Source: Lachnospiraceae bacterium (GTDB lineage: Bacteria > Bacillota > Clostridia > Lachnospirales > Lachnospiraceae). Taken from it: a stretch of DNA of 64,000 nt. Positions 1 to 7,965 of this stretch are shown in pieces. The stretch is taken from contig CAJTDK010000004.1 in assembly GCA_910575105.1 (NCBI GenBank), positions 1 to 64,000 on the forward strand, given 5' to 3'. The notes beneath the pieces are model-generated. The model was given only the letters and a program-made list of their open reading frames with translations. It made no database searches and was not told the origin of the DNA. The first letter of the stretch is position 1; the number at the start of each line of letters is the position of its first letter. The translations under genes and the position numbers were made by a program.

Positions 1-158
1 TAAGGTTTATTAAAAATGTTTTCAGATAATTTATCATTTTGCTTGACTATTCGTTGATATAGAGCATATATAAATATACCATTCACAGGGATGGTTTCGT
101 AGTATATATGTCATGACCTGGAAAGGTCGCAGATTTTAGGACAGGAGGGAACAGGAAA

Positions 159-401
159 ATGAGAAAACCGGTACTTGCGGAAAAGGATTTTTTAAATCCG
201 GAGGAGACAATCGAACTGTTCAATCTCAGCAGGAGAAAGTTTTACCGATTGATAAAGGAAGAAAAACAGCTTAACTTTATAGCTCTTTACGGCAGCCGAA
301 GGCTGGTCATCAGGGGAGAGTTTGAAAAGTATCTGGAGGCGAATCCGGAAGTAAAGGAGGGACTTAAGAATGCCAGCAGGAAGAACAAAGACACGCCGTG
401 A
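159..401 (+). CDS. Excisionase-like HTH protein of a Tn916-type element (copy 1)
   Basis: Small basic protein of 80 residues with a MerR/excisionase-type fold: LNPEETIELFNLSRRKFYRL (helix-turn-helix), then a short wing with GSRRLVI and a helix reaching EKYL. Tn916-family Xis proteins bend DNA at the element ends and direct the integrase toward excision. A Shine-Dalgarno (aggaggga) precedes the ATG by a normal distance. Its 3' end overlaps the following integrase-type reading frame by 32 bases, the usual xis-int coupling. The upstream 158 bases are AT-rich and hold no gene that I recognise; the rest of this first element lies outside the window or is lost. Function is inferred from family and context. 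Confidence 0.75.
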   Translation: MRKPVLAEKDFLNPEETIELFNLSRRKFYRLIKEEKQLNFIALYGSRRLVIRGEFEKYLEANPEVKEGLKNASRKNKDTP

Positions 402-1032
402 TTCCAAGCACCGTGTCCTGCGCCGGGGAGAATCCATCCGGGCAGACGGAAAATACCAGTTTAAGTACCATATAAACGGCAAACCGCATTTTGTTTACAG
501 TTGGAGGCTGGAACCGACGGATAAGCTGCCAGTGGGGAAAAAGCCATGCCTATCGTTACGGGAGCTGGAAAAGCAGATTGGGTATGATCTTGACACGCGC
601 TACCTTGCCGGGTGTATTGCCAATGCCCTCATGGAGAAAGAGGTTTCCGTGTGCATGACAAACTTTGCATTGATACTAAATGACCTTGCCGCCAGCTACA
701 AGGACAGGAACGATTACATATCCAGCCTTTGTAGCTTCCCTCTGCTTATCCTTGATGATTTCGGCATGGAGCGTGGCACGGAATACGGCTTAGAGCAAGT
801 CTATAACGTGATTGACAGCAGATACCGCAGCAGAAAGCCGCTGATAGTCACAACAAATTTGACGCTGGAAGAATTGCAGAACCCGGAGGACACCGCCCAC
901 GCCCGGATATATGACCGCCTTATTGAAATGTGTACCCCCGTCTGCATTACCGGGGAGAATTTCAGAAAAGCCAGAGCAAGGGAGAAAATGGAACAGCTTA
1001 AAACGCTGCTGAACAGAAAGGAGAGCCTATGA
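370..1032 (+). pseudogene. Chimera: integrase arm-binding N-terminus joined to DnaC-like ATPase C-terminus
   Basis: An uninterrupted frame of 220 codons made of two unrelated halves. Residues 1 to about 76 match the arm-DNA-binding N-terminus of Tn916-type integrases (RVLRRGESIRADGKYQFKY, FVYSWRLEPTD, CLSLRELEKQIGYDLD). From about residue 77 the sequence is the C-terminal half of an ICE-borne DnaC/IstB-like ATPase (YLAGCIANALMEKEVSV, Walker B LLILDDFGME, sensor IVTTNLTLEEL, ARIYDRLIEM). The joint falls where the Walker A loop should be, so the P-loop is gone, and the integrase lacks its whole catalytic domain. Most simply, a deletion between two tandem elements fused int of one to dnaC of the next. 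It is unlikely to act as either parent; a DNA-binding decoy role cannot be excluded. Confidence 0.8.
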
Positions 1033-1223
1033 AAGAAATCCCCATTTGGGAAAAGAGTAATTTGAGTTTAGAAGAAGCTGCTGCTTATTCTGGAATCGGT
1101 ATCAACAAGCTGCGTGACCTTACCAGTGACAGAAACTGCCGGTTTGTTTTGTGGGTAGGTAATAAACGGTTAATCAAACGCCGGCTGTTCGACCAGTTTA
1201 TTGAGCAAGAGTATTCGATTTGA
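1029..1223 (+). CDS. Excisionase-like HTH protein of a Tn916-type element (copy 2)
   Basis: 64 residues: an N-terminal LSLEEAAAYSGIGINKLRDL helix-turn-helix followed by the RFVLWVGNKRLIKRRLFDQFI wing and helix typical of Tn916 Xis. The start ATG overlaps the stop of the DnaC-like half upstream by four bases, and the integrase follows within 90 bases. The order dnaC-like, xis, int is that of the right end of Tn916-like elements, so this gene belongs to the second element of the fused pair. Known family role: directionality factor for excision. With the partner integrase frameshifted it probably has no functional recombinase in cis. Confidence 0.8.
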   Translation: MKEIPIWEKSNLSLEEAAAYSGIGINKLRDLTSDRNCRFVLWVGNKRLIKRRLFDQFIEQEYSI

Positions 1224-1309
1224 AATTTAGTGATGTAAAAATCAGTCTTGATATGATACAATGGACGTGTCATATCAAGGCTCTTTCCATCACGGAAAGG
1301 AGTTTGACA

Positions 1310-2508
1310 ATGTCCGAGAAGCGAAAAGACAATAAAGGAAGAATCCTGCGGACAGGAGAGAGCCAGAGAAAAGACTTGATTTATCAATATCGGTATACGG
1401 ATATCCGTGGGAAACGACAGACCATTTATTCCTCTGATTTAAAGGAACTGCGGGAAAAGGAAAAGACAATCCAAAAACAGCTTGATGACGGGATTGATTA
1501 TGCTGCCGGAAAGATTACCGTGCTTGCCCTTTTAGAGCGATACATCAGTTTGAAACAAGGTGTGCGCTATAACACCAAAATAGGCTATAATTTTGTGCTG
1601 AATTTAGTCAAGAAAGAAGATTTGGTTATCGCCAGATAAGGGATATCAAAGTATCAGACGCACAACAATGGATTATGAGGCTGCATAATGATGGCAAAGG
1701 TTACAGTACAATTACAAGCGTCCGGGGCGTTGTTAAGCCAGCCTTTCAAATGGCATATAACGAGGACATTATCCGTAGAAATCCCTTTGACTTCAAACTG
1801 GTAGACATTGTACCCAATGATTCACAGAAGCGGATTGCCATGACAGCGGAACAACAGGAGCTTTGGATGGGCTTTATCCGGGAAGATAAAACCTATAAGA
1901 AGTATTATGATGAATTTGTCGTACTGTTGGGAACTGGTATGCGTGTCAGCGAGTTTTGCGGCTTAACAAAAAGTGATTTGGATTTTGAAAACCGAAGAAT
2001 CCGGGTAGACCATCAGCTTGTCCGGGAGCGGGGCGGAAAATATTATGTGGAGAAAACCAAGACAGAATGTGGCTGCCGCTATATTCCCATGACGGAGGAA
2101 GTTTACCAAAGTCTGCAAAACATACTTGTCCGCCGCAAGAAAGTGAAAACGGAAATCGTTGTGGACGGATATGGTAGTTTCCTTTTGCTGGATAAGGACG
2201 ATAAGCCGAAAGTAGCGTTGCATATCGAAAATGAAATGCGTTGGGCTATGAAGAAATACAAGAAGCTGCACCCGGACAAACCATTGCCCCATATTACGCC
2301 CCATGTGTTCCGCCATACATTCTGTACCAATATGGCAAATGCGGGCATGGATATCAAGAACCTGCAATATGTAATGGGACATTCTGATGTTGGTGTTACA
2401 CTGAATGTTTACACTCATGCCAGCTTTGACCGTGCAGCGGAGCAAATGGCGAGAATTATTGACTTTAAGGATACCGATATGCAGGGAAAACAAAGAAAAT
2501 CAAGTTGA
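1310..2508 (+). pseudogene. int: Tn916-family tyrosine integrase, frameshifted
   Basis: Starts at the ATG at 1310 after an aaaggag site. The N-terminal arm-binding domain (KDNKGRILRTGESQRKD) runs into a stop near 1639 because one T is missing in the TTT run at 1621-1623. Restoring one base gives EDFGYRQIRDIKVSDAQQW and continues without a break to 2508. The C-terminal half keeps the catalytic set: Arg in GTGMRVSEFCGL, HVFRHTF, the late His in VMGHSDVGVT and the nucleophile Tyr in LNVYTHAS. Apart from the single-base lesion the gene is intact, so this is either a recent inactivation or a sequencing error. The element may be immobile unless supplied in trans. Confidence 0.85.
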
Positions 2509-2521
2509 AAAATACACCAAT

Positions 2522-2550
2522 CTACTACACCACTTACTACACCATTTGCC
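2522..2550 (+). repeat. Direct repeats TACTACACCA at the integrase end of the element
   Basis: Two copies of TACTACACCA, 12 bases apart, lie directly after the integrase stop and lead into AT-rich sequence with two ATTTGCGT-type motifs (2556-2584). Tn916-type integrases bind short direct repeats (DR-2 type) just inside the element end through their N-terminal domain, so these are candidate arm sites. The exact att junction cannot be fixed without an empty-site genome. Confidence 0.45.
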
Positions 2551-2671
2551 CATAAATTTGCGTAGATTTATATAGATTTGCGTGAAGTTCGGGCAAAATA
2601 CAAAATTGAAGAAAAGTGCCAAGAAGCCCGATATATCAAGGTTTAAAGGCTTATGAAAGGATAAATTCAAG

Positions 2672-3157
2672 ATGATAAAAATATTATTTGTGTGCCACGG
2701 CAACATCTGCCGCAGCCCCATGGCTGAGTTCATTTTTAAAAACATGATAAAGGAAGCGGGTCTTTCCGACCATTTTGCGATTGCTTCTGCCGCTACCAGT
2801 TCCGAGGAGGTCTGGGGAGACGTGGGCAATCCTGTGTATCCTCCTGCCAGAGAGGAGCTGGCCCGCCACGGGATCTCCTGCGCTGGGAAGCGGGCGGTTC
2901 AGATAAAGAAGAAGGATTATAAAGAATACGACTATATCCTTGGGATGGAATACCGCAATATCCGCAATATCGGCCGGATTATCGGATCAGATCCACAGAA
3001 CAAGGTGCATATGCTTCTGGAGTATTCTGAAAATCCTAGGGACATTGCCGATCCATGGTATACAGGTAATTTTGAAAAGACATATGAGGATATTCTGGAA
3101 GGGTGCGAAGGATTTCTTGCATGGCTCGAAGTCAATGAGCAGGAATTGACTCGTTAG
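2672..3157 (+). CDS. Low-molecular-weight protein tyrosine phosphatase
   Basis: 161 residues, full length for the LMW-PTP family. The phosphate-binding loop CHGNICRSP occupies residues 8-16 (Cys8 nucleophile, Arg14), and the general-acid Asp lies in DIADPWYTG near residue 127. Such enzymes dephosphorylate tyrosine in proteins, and some bacterial ones act on polysaccharide regulators or arginine phosphate; the substrate here is unknown. No cognate tyrosine kinase is visible nearby. The gene starts about 160 bases after the integrase stop, so the mobile element apparently sits against its 5' side and its native promoter may have been displaced. Confidence 0.9.
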   Translation: MIKILFVCHGNICRSPMAEFIFKNMIKEAGLSDHFAIASAATSSEEVWGDVGNPVYPPAREELARHGISCAGKRAVQIKKKDYKEYDYILGMEYRNIRNIGRIIGSDPQNKVHMLLEYSENPRDIADPWYTGNFEKTYEDILEGCEGFLAWLEVNEQELTR

Positions 3158-3263
3158 ACACGTCTTCAGGTCAGGCTGGAAGCATATCCGCATAAAGCGG
3201 GTGCTGTCACTGGTAGATGATAACCCTGAAATAATGACAAAATTGGCATAAAAGTAAAACTAA

Positions 3264-4923
3264 CCTGAATTATTCACGGCAGTATAACCACACATAAAAT
3301 CTGCCGTAGCTACCATTACAATCACTCTTAATCCCTCTTCCTGCCATAAGGCAGCCTAAAAAAGGGCAGACTTCTCCTATGAGAGGTTTAAAAGCGTATT
3401 GTGGTTGTCAAGGTTCGTTAATCGCTGCCGTTATTCCAACTGTGGCTGCAGACTGCGGATATTTTCCAGTGTCTCGTAGAATTCTTTCTTGTAGGGACAG
3501 CTGCTGCACAGTTTGATATATTTGTATCGTGCTGTTCTTACCACTCTTGCGGCAATTTTCAGCAGTTTAAAACGAATGGTATCTATGCGCTGTTTTCTCA
3601 TGCTGACAGCAAGAGTCAGTCGTCTGAACCAATTGAAGAAATTATAAGCTAATGCATGCACCTGAAGGCGGTTTGCATTTACCAGTTTGCAGGAACTGCT
3701 TACAGAGGCAAAATCAAAACCGCTTTTTCCCTCTTTGATGAAATTTTCCATTCTGCCCCTGCCGCAATAGAACTGGATTACCTGGTAAGGCTCCATTTCC
3801 ATTGTGGTGACGATAAAGGTATACAGGTGGACCATCTGGCCATAGGGCTTTTCAATTTTAAAAACCACCCTGCGGGGATGGCTCCATGAACCCGCCTGAT
3901 ACAGGAACTCACCATACTCGACGGCATAATCTACCTGGTTGTATTTCGTTGCACGGTACAATGCCTGGTTTTCCTCTTCTGCGAATTCACGCAGTTTTGT
4001 ATTCTCTTTGAGCCGGACTGCATATCTGCAGTTTTTATCTTCAAGGACTTCATACAGGTCCGGTGACGCAAAACCGCTGTCGCCGCGAGGATAAAGCGGC
4101 AGATCAGGGAAATCACAGAGAAATTCATCCAGAAGGGACTCCATAAAAATATCCGCCTCTTTGCTGCAATACATGGTGCCGTCACGAAGCTGTGCTTTTA
4201 GCAGGTCGCCGGTCAGCCCATCATAACACAACAGCGGATGATAGCCATGTGCCTGATCATGGTAGTTGAAACCTTCCCCTTCTTGATTCCCATAGGTGCC
4301 AAGAAGTGTGGAATCAATATCGAAAAGGATGAACTCCGGTTTCTTTATGGAATAGATGACTTTGCGTAGTTCACGGATGATCTGGTTTAACTGGCTGAGC
4401 GTATCTTCATCCATGCGGTTAAAAAAGCGTGACAGGGTAGGCTGGGATGCCAGAGCGTCTTTCTCTAAAATAGCCGTCATCACAGGTTCGTTTGTCAGTT
4501 CGTCCGCACAGTCATCCTCAAAGTAGGAACTAATAATCTGATAAACCAACTGCATCAGATTCGCATCATCCTTATGAATGCGGAACCAGGCAGTATCATT
4601 AGTTTTGAACATGCGGTTGATGAGCTTAAGCGCTCCGATCTTAAACAGGAACTCTTTGAACAGGAGAAGTCCAGCATCGGAGGATAAATCGCCTCCGTCA
4701 AAATTTATTCTAATCTGCTTATTGCTTTCTAAGCTTATAGTGTTTAAACTATCCATAGAGAGACCTTCTTTCTGGGGTATTTATTTGGACTAGGCACCTA
4801 AATTTTACTACAGATAGAGGTCTTTTTCTATTCACTTAAAAGGTGAAAAGCGATAATCAATTAAAATACAGTAACTATGCGGATTTCAGCAGTTTGAATG
4901 TGGTGTTCTGTGAATAATTCAAG
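3264..4923 (-). mobile_element. IS1380-family insertion sequence, 1660 bp, with 5-bp target duplication
   Basis: The boundaries are read directly. The left end begins CCTGAATTATTCAC at 3264 and the right end, read inward on the minus strand, begins CTTGAATTATTCAC at 4923, giving near-identical terminal inverted repeats. Both are flanked by the direct repeat ACTAA (3259-3263 and 4924-4928), the target-site duplication. A single full-length transposase is read on the minus strand. Intact ends, intact frame and intact duplication point to a recent insertion. It separates the phosphatase gene from a promoter and ncRNA candidate about 100 bases beyond its right end. Confidence 0.92.
3431..4756 (-). 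CDS. IS1380-family DDE transposase
   Basis: 441 residues, the usual size for the family. Recognisable blocks are NFDGGDLSSDAGLLL at the N-terminus, QPTLSRFFNR, the first catalytic Asp in LFDIDSTLLGTYG, the second in YPRGDSGFASPDLYE, and the C-terminal GRGRMENFIKEGKSGFD block that carries the catalytic Glu. It cuts and rejoins DNA at the element ends. The ATG follows a purine-rich stretch (gaaagaagg). No frameshift or internal stop is present, so the element looks active in principle. There are no passenger genes. Confidence 0.93.
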   Translation of the reverse strand: MDSLNTISLESNKQIRINFDGGDLSSDAGLLLFKEFLFKIGALKLINRMFKTNDTAWFRIHKDDANLMQLVYQIISSYFEDDCADELTNEPVMTAILEKDALASQPTLSRFFNRMDEDTLSQLNQIIRELRKVIYSIKKPEFILFDIDSTLLGTYGNQEGEGFNYHDQAHGYHPLLCYDGLTGDLLKAQLRDGTMYCSKEADIFMESLLDEFLCDFPDLPLYPRGDSGFASPDLYEVLEDKNCRYAVRLKENTKLREFAEEENQALYRATKYNQVDYAVEYGEFLYQAGSWSHPRRVVFKIEKPYGQMVHLYTFIVTTMEMEPYQVIQFYCGRGRMENFIKEGKSGFDFASVSSSCKLVNANRLQVHALAYNFFNWFRRLTLAVSMRKQRIDTIRFKLLKIAARVVRTARYKYIKLCSSCPYKKEFYETLENIRSLQPQLE

Positions 4924-5025
4924 ACTAATATAAGGATACGACGCGTAAAGTATTGATAAAATATTCTGAAAATAAATTATAATAAGTAAATTAAACAAAA
5001 AAGATAATAACATTTCAGAAATATA

Positions 5026-5054
5026 TTGACAAAAAATACGCGGTGTGGTAATCT
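5026..5054 (+). promoter_or_regulatory. Strong sigma-A promoter for the ncRNA candidate
   Basis: TTGACA at 5026-5031, a spacer of 17, then TAATCT at 5049-5054. The expected start is near 5061. No open reading frame with a ribosome site follows for several hundred bases, so it seems to drive a non-coding RNA or a long leader. The IS1380 right end is 103 bases upstream and leaves the core promoter intact. Confidence 0.65.
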
Positions 5055-5060
5055 ATATTC

Positions 5061-5355
5061 AACAAATAACAAAACTGGATTACAAGACAGACGCGAGCTG
5101 TAAGTAAGAGGATGTTATTTGATCGACACGAGTGTTGAGGAGAGGTTCTTGAGAAATAGCGCCAAGTATCAGGGATCAGAAGAATTTAGGAAAGGCAGGT
5201 ACAGACCACCGAAAGCTTAAATTTTTAAGATCAGAATCGGATGATTGCTTGAAGGAGTATCAGGGGATTTAGACCGAAGATGAGAGAGGTAAAAAGAATG
5301 ATTGAAAAATCAGAGTAAAGGCGGGTATTAGCGAAGGAGTTAATGCCCGTCTTTA
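5061..5355 (+). ncRNA. Structured non-coding RNA candidate (unidentified)
   Basis: About 295 bases between a good promoter and a stable 3' hairpin, with no plausible protein. Visible structure: a 9-bp stem pairing 5063-5071 (CAAATAACA) with 5113-5121, enclosing a hairpin around 5080-5106 (TTAC..ACAG, loop ACGCGAG, CTGT..GTAA). Next is a small hairpin CGACA-cgag-TGTTG near 5124-5137. The 3' end is a 14-pair stem at 5317-5330/5341-5354. Only a weak U-rich tail follows, so termination there is uncertain. I do not recognise the family: no T-box motif, no tmRNA or RNase P core. A raiA-motif-like or 6S-like RNA is possible but unproven. It might also be a long leader of the FIST gene, although that gene has its own promoter. 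Confidence 0.45.
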
Positions 5356-5390
5356 CTGCTGAGCACTTTACTGCTACGTACAGAAAAATA

Positions 5391-5420
5391 TTGACGATTT
5401 GTACGGATATGACATATAAT
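5391..5420 (+). promoter_or_regulatory. Sigma-A promoter of the FIST/MCP operon
   Basis: TTGACG at 5391-5396, spacer 18, perfect TATAAT at 5415-5420. A perfect 12-base palindrome GCCGTATACGGC lies downstream at 5467-5478 in the untranslated leader, a possible operator or RNA hairpin. The first gene begins at about 5541. Confidence 0.65.
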
Positions 5421-5540
5421 GAAATTGGTTTATGTTTTCCCATTTTGTGGTATCCGGATTTTTTGTGCCGTATACGGCGGCAGGTGCCATAGCGAAGGGG
5501 ATTCAATGTACTCGAATTAAGAAGAGAGAGGAGTCTCATG

Positions 5541-6599
5541 ATGAAACAATATTTTGGAATGAGCCGGCGTGGAGAGTTGCGGGAAGCAGTTTCGGGCCTT
5601 GGCAAACCGCAATTTATTATGCTTCTTTCAAATAAAGAGCAGTTTGAAGCGCATGTAAGGGAATTAGAAGGGCTTTATCCCGGCGTGCCGAGCATAGGTT
5701 GTATAGGTATGAGCTACGACACCAGGTCAGTGGTGGAAAACGGAGTGGGCGTCATCGCCTTTACAGACGGAGTCAGCGCGGCGGCTAATGTATTAGAAGA
5801 GGTATCTGTGATGCCGGTCAAGTATATCAGGCGGCTGGAGCAGGATATGAAGACGGTTGACGGTTCGCGGAATAATACGGTCTGCATTGACTTTTGTACA
5901 GGCAACGATGCGTGTGTGCTGACGACGATCAATACGGTGCTGAAGCATAGAGGGGTCCCGCTGGTGGGCGGAACCGGAGATGCGGGCAAAGTGTCTGCCA
6001 ACGGCAAGATTTACGAGGATGCGGTCGTATACGGACTGATCAGGAATCTGAATGGCAGAGTTAAGGCATATAAGGAGAACATTTACCATCAGATGGAGAA
6101 TTATCAGTTCATTGCTTCCAGGACGGACAAGGCGAATTATATTATCGGTGCGCTGAACGACCGTCCGGCAAAGCAGGTATATCAGGATATTCTCCAAGTG
6201 TCAGAGCAGGACATTACGACCCAGACCTTTAAGAATCCTTTTGGGAAGCTTAATGGGGATGACATCTGTATCATTTCCATAAAAGAAGTGAACGGCGATT
6301 CTCTGGCGTGTTTCCGCCAGGTAAATGATTCGGATGTGCTTGTCTTACTTGAGCTTGGAGATTACAGGGAGGTAGTGCGTCGGACCATCCGCGAGATCCA
6401 GCAGGATTTCCCGAGGATATCGGCGGTATTTTCCGTGAACTGCCTGTTTAGATATCTTTTGTTTACCCAGAATAATTATATGCAGGAATATCTGGACGAG
6501 ATGGGAGCGCTGGGTAACCACGCGGGCCTGGTTGGATATGGGGAGCATTATAACAATCGGTTTGTCAATCAGTCTATGACTTGTGTGGTATTTGAGTAA
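5541..6599 (+). CDS. FIST-domain sensory protein
   Basis: 352 residues. The N-terminal half (YPGVPSIGCIGMSYDTRSV, VGVIAFTDGVSAAANV, VPLVGGTGDAGK) is a FIST N domain, and the rest (FKNPFGKLNGDDICIISIKEVNGD, REIQQDFPRISAVFSVNCLFRYL, GLVGYGEHYNNRFVNQSMTCVVFE) is FIST C. FIST domains are thought to sense small ligands and to feed signalling modules. There is no membrane segment, so the protein is cytosolic. The start is taken as the second of two adjacent ATGs (5541), better spaced from gagaggag; 5538 is possible. The next gene, 12 bases on, is a soluble chemotaxis-type signalling protein, so the two probably form a split receptor. Confidence 0.85.
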   Translation: MKQYFGMSRRGELREAVSGLGKPQFIMLLSNKEQFEAHVRELEGLYPGVPSIGCIGMSYDTRSVVENGVGVIAFTDGVSAAANVLEEVSVMPVKYIRRLEQDMKTVDGSRNNTVCIDFCTGNDACVLTTINTVLKHRGVPLVGGTGDAGKVSANGKIYEDAVVYGLIRNLNGRVKAYKENIYHQMENYQFIASRTDKANYIIGALNDRPAKQVYQDILQVSEQDITTQTFKNPFGKLNGDDICIISIKEVNGDSLACFRQVNDSDVLVLLELGDYREVVRRTIREIQQDFPRISAVFSVNCLFRYLLFTQNNYMQEYLDEMGALGNHAGLVGYGEHYNNRFVNQSMTCVVFE

Positions 6600-6611
6600 G
6601 GGGGAAGGAAC

Positions 6612-7553
6612 GTGTCATTTTGGAATAAAAATAAACAGGAAACAGTACATAAGCCTGAGGAAGAAAAGAGCCTGTACCCGGTACTGCATGTTATGGGCAG
6701 CCTGAAGGACTACCACACAGAGCTTGTGCAGAAGGAAGTGGATTCACTGCGGGAGCTGAGTAAGATTGGAAGTTCTTTTGGCGACGTGATGAAGGAAGCC
6801 GGAGCTTTTCAGGATAAGCTTGAGGATTTTGGAGAGAATTTTGCCAGTATTGAGCAGGCGTCCGGCGAGTTCGTGACGGTAAAGGAGACCATCGCCAAAT
6901 CGGTGAATCATGCGCAGGACGGGGTTGAGGAGCTTAAGAACAGCTCAAGGCAGGTAGAGACTCATTTCAGTGAGATGGGAAGTACCTTTGAGGATCTGCG
7001 TGAGGCGGTGGAGAAGATCAAGCGCTGCACCAGCAGGATCATCAACATTGCAGAGCAGACGAACATCCTTGCGCTTAATGCGTCTGTCGAGGCGGCGCGG
7101 GCCGGTGAGCAGGGCAAAGGATTTGCAGTAGTTGCGGTAGAGGTAAAGAAGCTGGCGGATGAGATTAAGAACCTGACCGGAGAGGTGGATTCCGGGATCA
7201 ATGAGGTAGAGCGCGGTGCAGACAAGCTGAATGACAGTATCGTCACCTCGCAGAAGGCGCTGGGGGAAAGCATAGATAAGGTGAACGAAACTTATGATAT
7301 GTTTGACGAGATCACACAGTCGGCGGAAGGCGCTACCACAGTCCACTCTGAGATATCCGGCGTGATCGAGGATTCGAAGGCGGCTCTCGGGGAGCTTTGC
7401 GGGTTTTTCGACCAGATCAACAACCAGTATCAGGATGTTACGCACCATATTGAGCGTGCAGACAGTCTGGGAACGACCAAAAGCGCCATGTTTGAAGATA
7501 TTGACAATATGATGGCGCAGATTCCGCCGATCATAAAGGAATATACGTCTTAG
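6612..7553 (+). CDS. Soluble methyl-accepting chemotaxis-type signalling protein
   Basis: 313 residues starting at GTG after a ggggaagga site. Almost wholly coiled-coil helix, with the conserved MCP hairpin near residues 140-175 ([40 protein letters not shown]). That tip is what contacts CheA and CheW in known receptors. There is no transmembrane helix and no periplasmic sensor, so it should be cytoplasmic. It follows the FIST gene by 12 bases in the same direction, which suggests that FIST is its ligand-binding partner. No CheA or CheW gene is in the window. A hairpin terminator follows. Confidence 0.9.
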   Translation: MSFWNKNKQETVHKPEEEKSLYPVLHVMGSLKDYHTELVQKEVDSLRELSKIGSSFGDVMKEAGAFQDKLEDFGENFASIEQASGEFVTVKETIAKSVNHAQDGVEELKNSSRQVETHFSEMGSTFEDLREAVEKIKRCTSRIINIAEQTNILALNASVEAARAGEQGKGFAVVAVEVKKLADEIKNLTGEVDSGINEVERGADKLNDSIVTSQKALGESIDKVNETYDMFDEITQSAEGATTVHSEISGVIEDSKAALGELCGFFDQINNQYQDVTHHIERADSLGTTKSAMFEDIDNMMAQIPPIIKEYTS

Positions 7554-7567
7554 AAGGCGTTGTGGAA

Positions 7568-7610
7568 GTTCGGCCTGCAGGATTCTGGCAGCTTGCAGGG
7601 CCGGACTTTT
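7568..7610 (+). terminator. Intrinsic terminator after the FIST/MCP operon
   Basis: Arms GTTCGGCCTGCA (7568-7579) and TGCAGGGCCGGAC (7594-7606) with one bulge, followed by TTTT. Ends transcription of the FIST/MCP pair before the tRNA promoter. Confidence 0.7.
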
Positions 7611-7678
7611 CGGGAAGGAAAGCTACTGCTCACGGCTCAGAAAAAAAGCTTAGAAAAAATATTTTTTTGAAAAATCTG

Positions 7679-7707
7679 TTGACAAATGAGAAATGATGTA
7701 GTATAGT
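7679..7707 (+). promoter_or_regulatory. Promoter of tRNA-Gly
   Basis: TTGACA at 7679-7684, spacer 17, TATAGT at 7702-7707, 33 bases before the mature 5' end of the tRNA. Confidence 0.75.
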
Positions 7708-7740
7708 TATTATTGTTCCGAGGAACAAACATTAAGAAAT

Positions 7741-7813
7741 GCGACAGTGGCTCAGTTGGTAGAGTACGACCTTGCCAAGGTCGGGGTCGCGGGTTCGAAC
7801 CCCGTCTGTCGCT
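7741..7813 (+). tRNA. tRNA-Gly (anticodon GCC)
   Basis: A complete cloverleaf: acceptor GCGACAG pairs with CTGTCGC, D stem GCTC/GAGT, anticodon stem CGACC/GGTCG around loop TTGCCAA (anticodon GCC), variable loop, and T arm GCGGG-TTCGAAC-CCCGT (with a terminal G.U). The discriminator base is T, as usual for glycine. CCA is not encoded. Single gene with its own promoter and terminator; no integrated element is evident at its 3' end. Confidence 0.96.
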
Positions 7814-7826
7814 CTTGGAGATGAAG

Positions 7827-7868
7827 ATACTTAGATGAATGCGAAGGTGTTTGTCTAAGTATTTTTAT
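7827..7868 (+). terminator. Terminator of tRNA-Gly
   Basis: ATACTTAGA (7827-7835) pairs with TCTAAGTAT (7854-7862), followed by TTTTATT. Confidence 0.8.
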
Positions 7869-7965
7869 TATGTATCCAAATTAATCTGCAGCGCAGGAGC
7901 GGGCGGCAGATTACGGATACAGCAAAGATGTACTCACCAGATTATGATGAACAGGATGGGATAAG

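Noticed and set aside
5280-5318. 12-codon leader peptide before the hairpin at 5317
   Set aside because: No properly spaced ribosome site and no codon bias suggesting attenuation.
5061-5537. T-box, lysine, c-di-GMP or TPP riboswitch upstream of the FIST gene
   Set aside because: None of the conserved core sequences was found, and a second promoter separates most of this region from the gene.
7741-7813. tRNA-Gly as attachment site of the elements at 1-2.6 kb
   Set aside because: No partial copy of the tRNA 3' end was seen near the integrase or elsewhere in the window.
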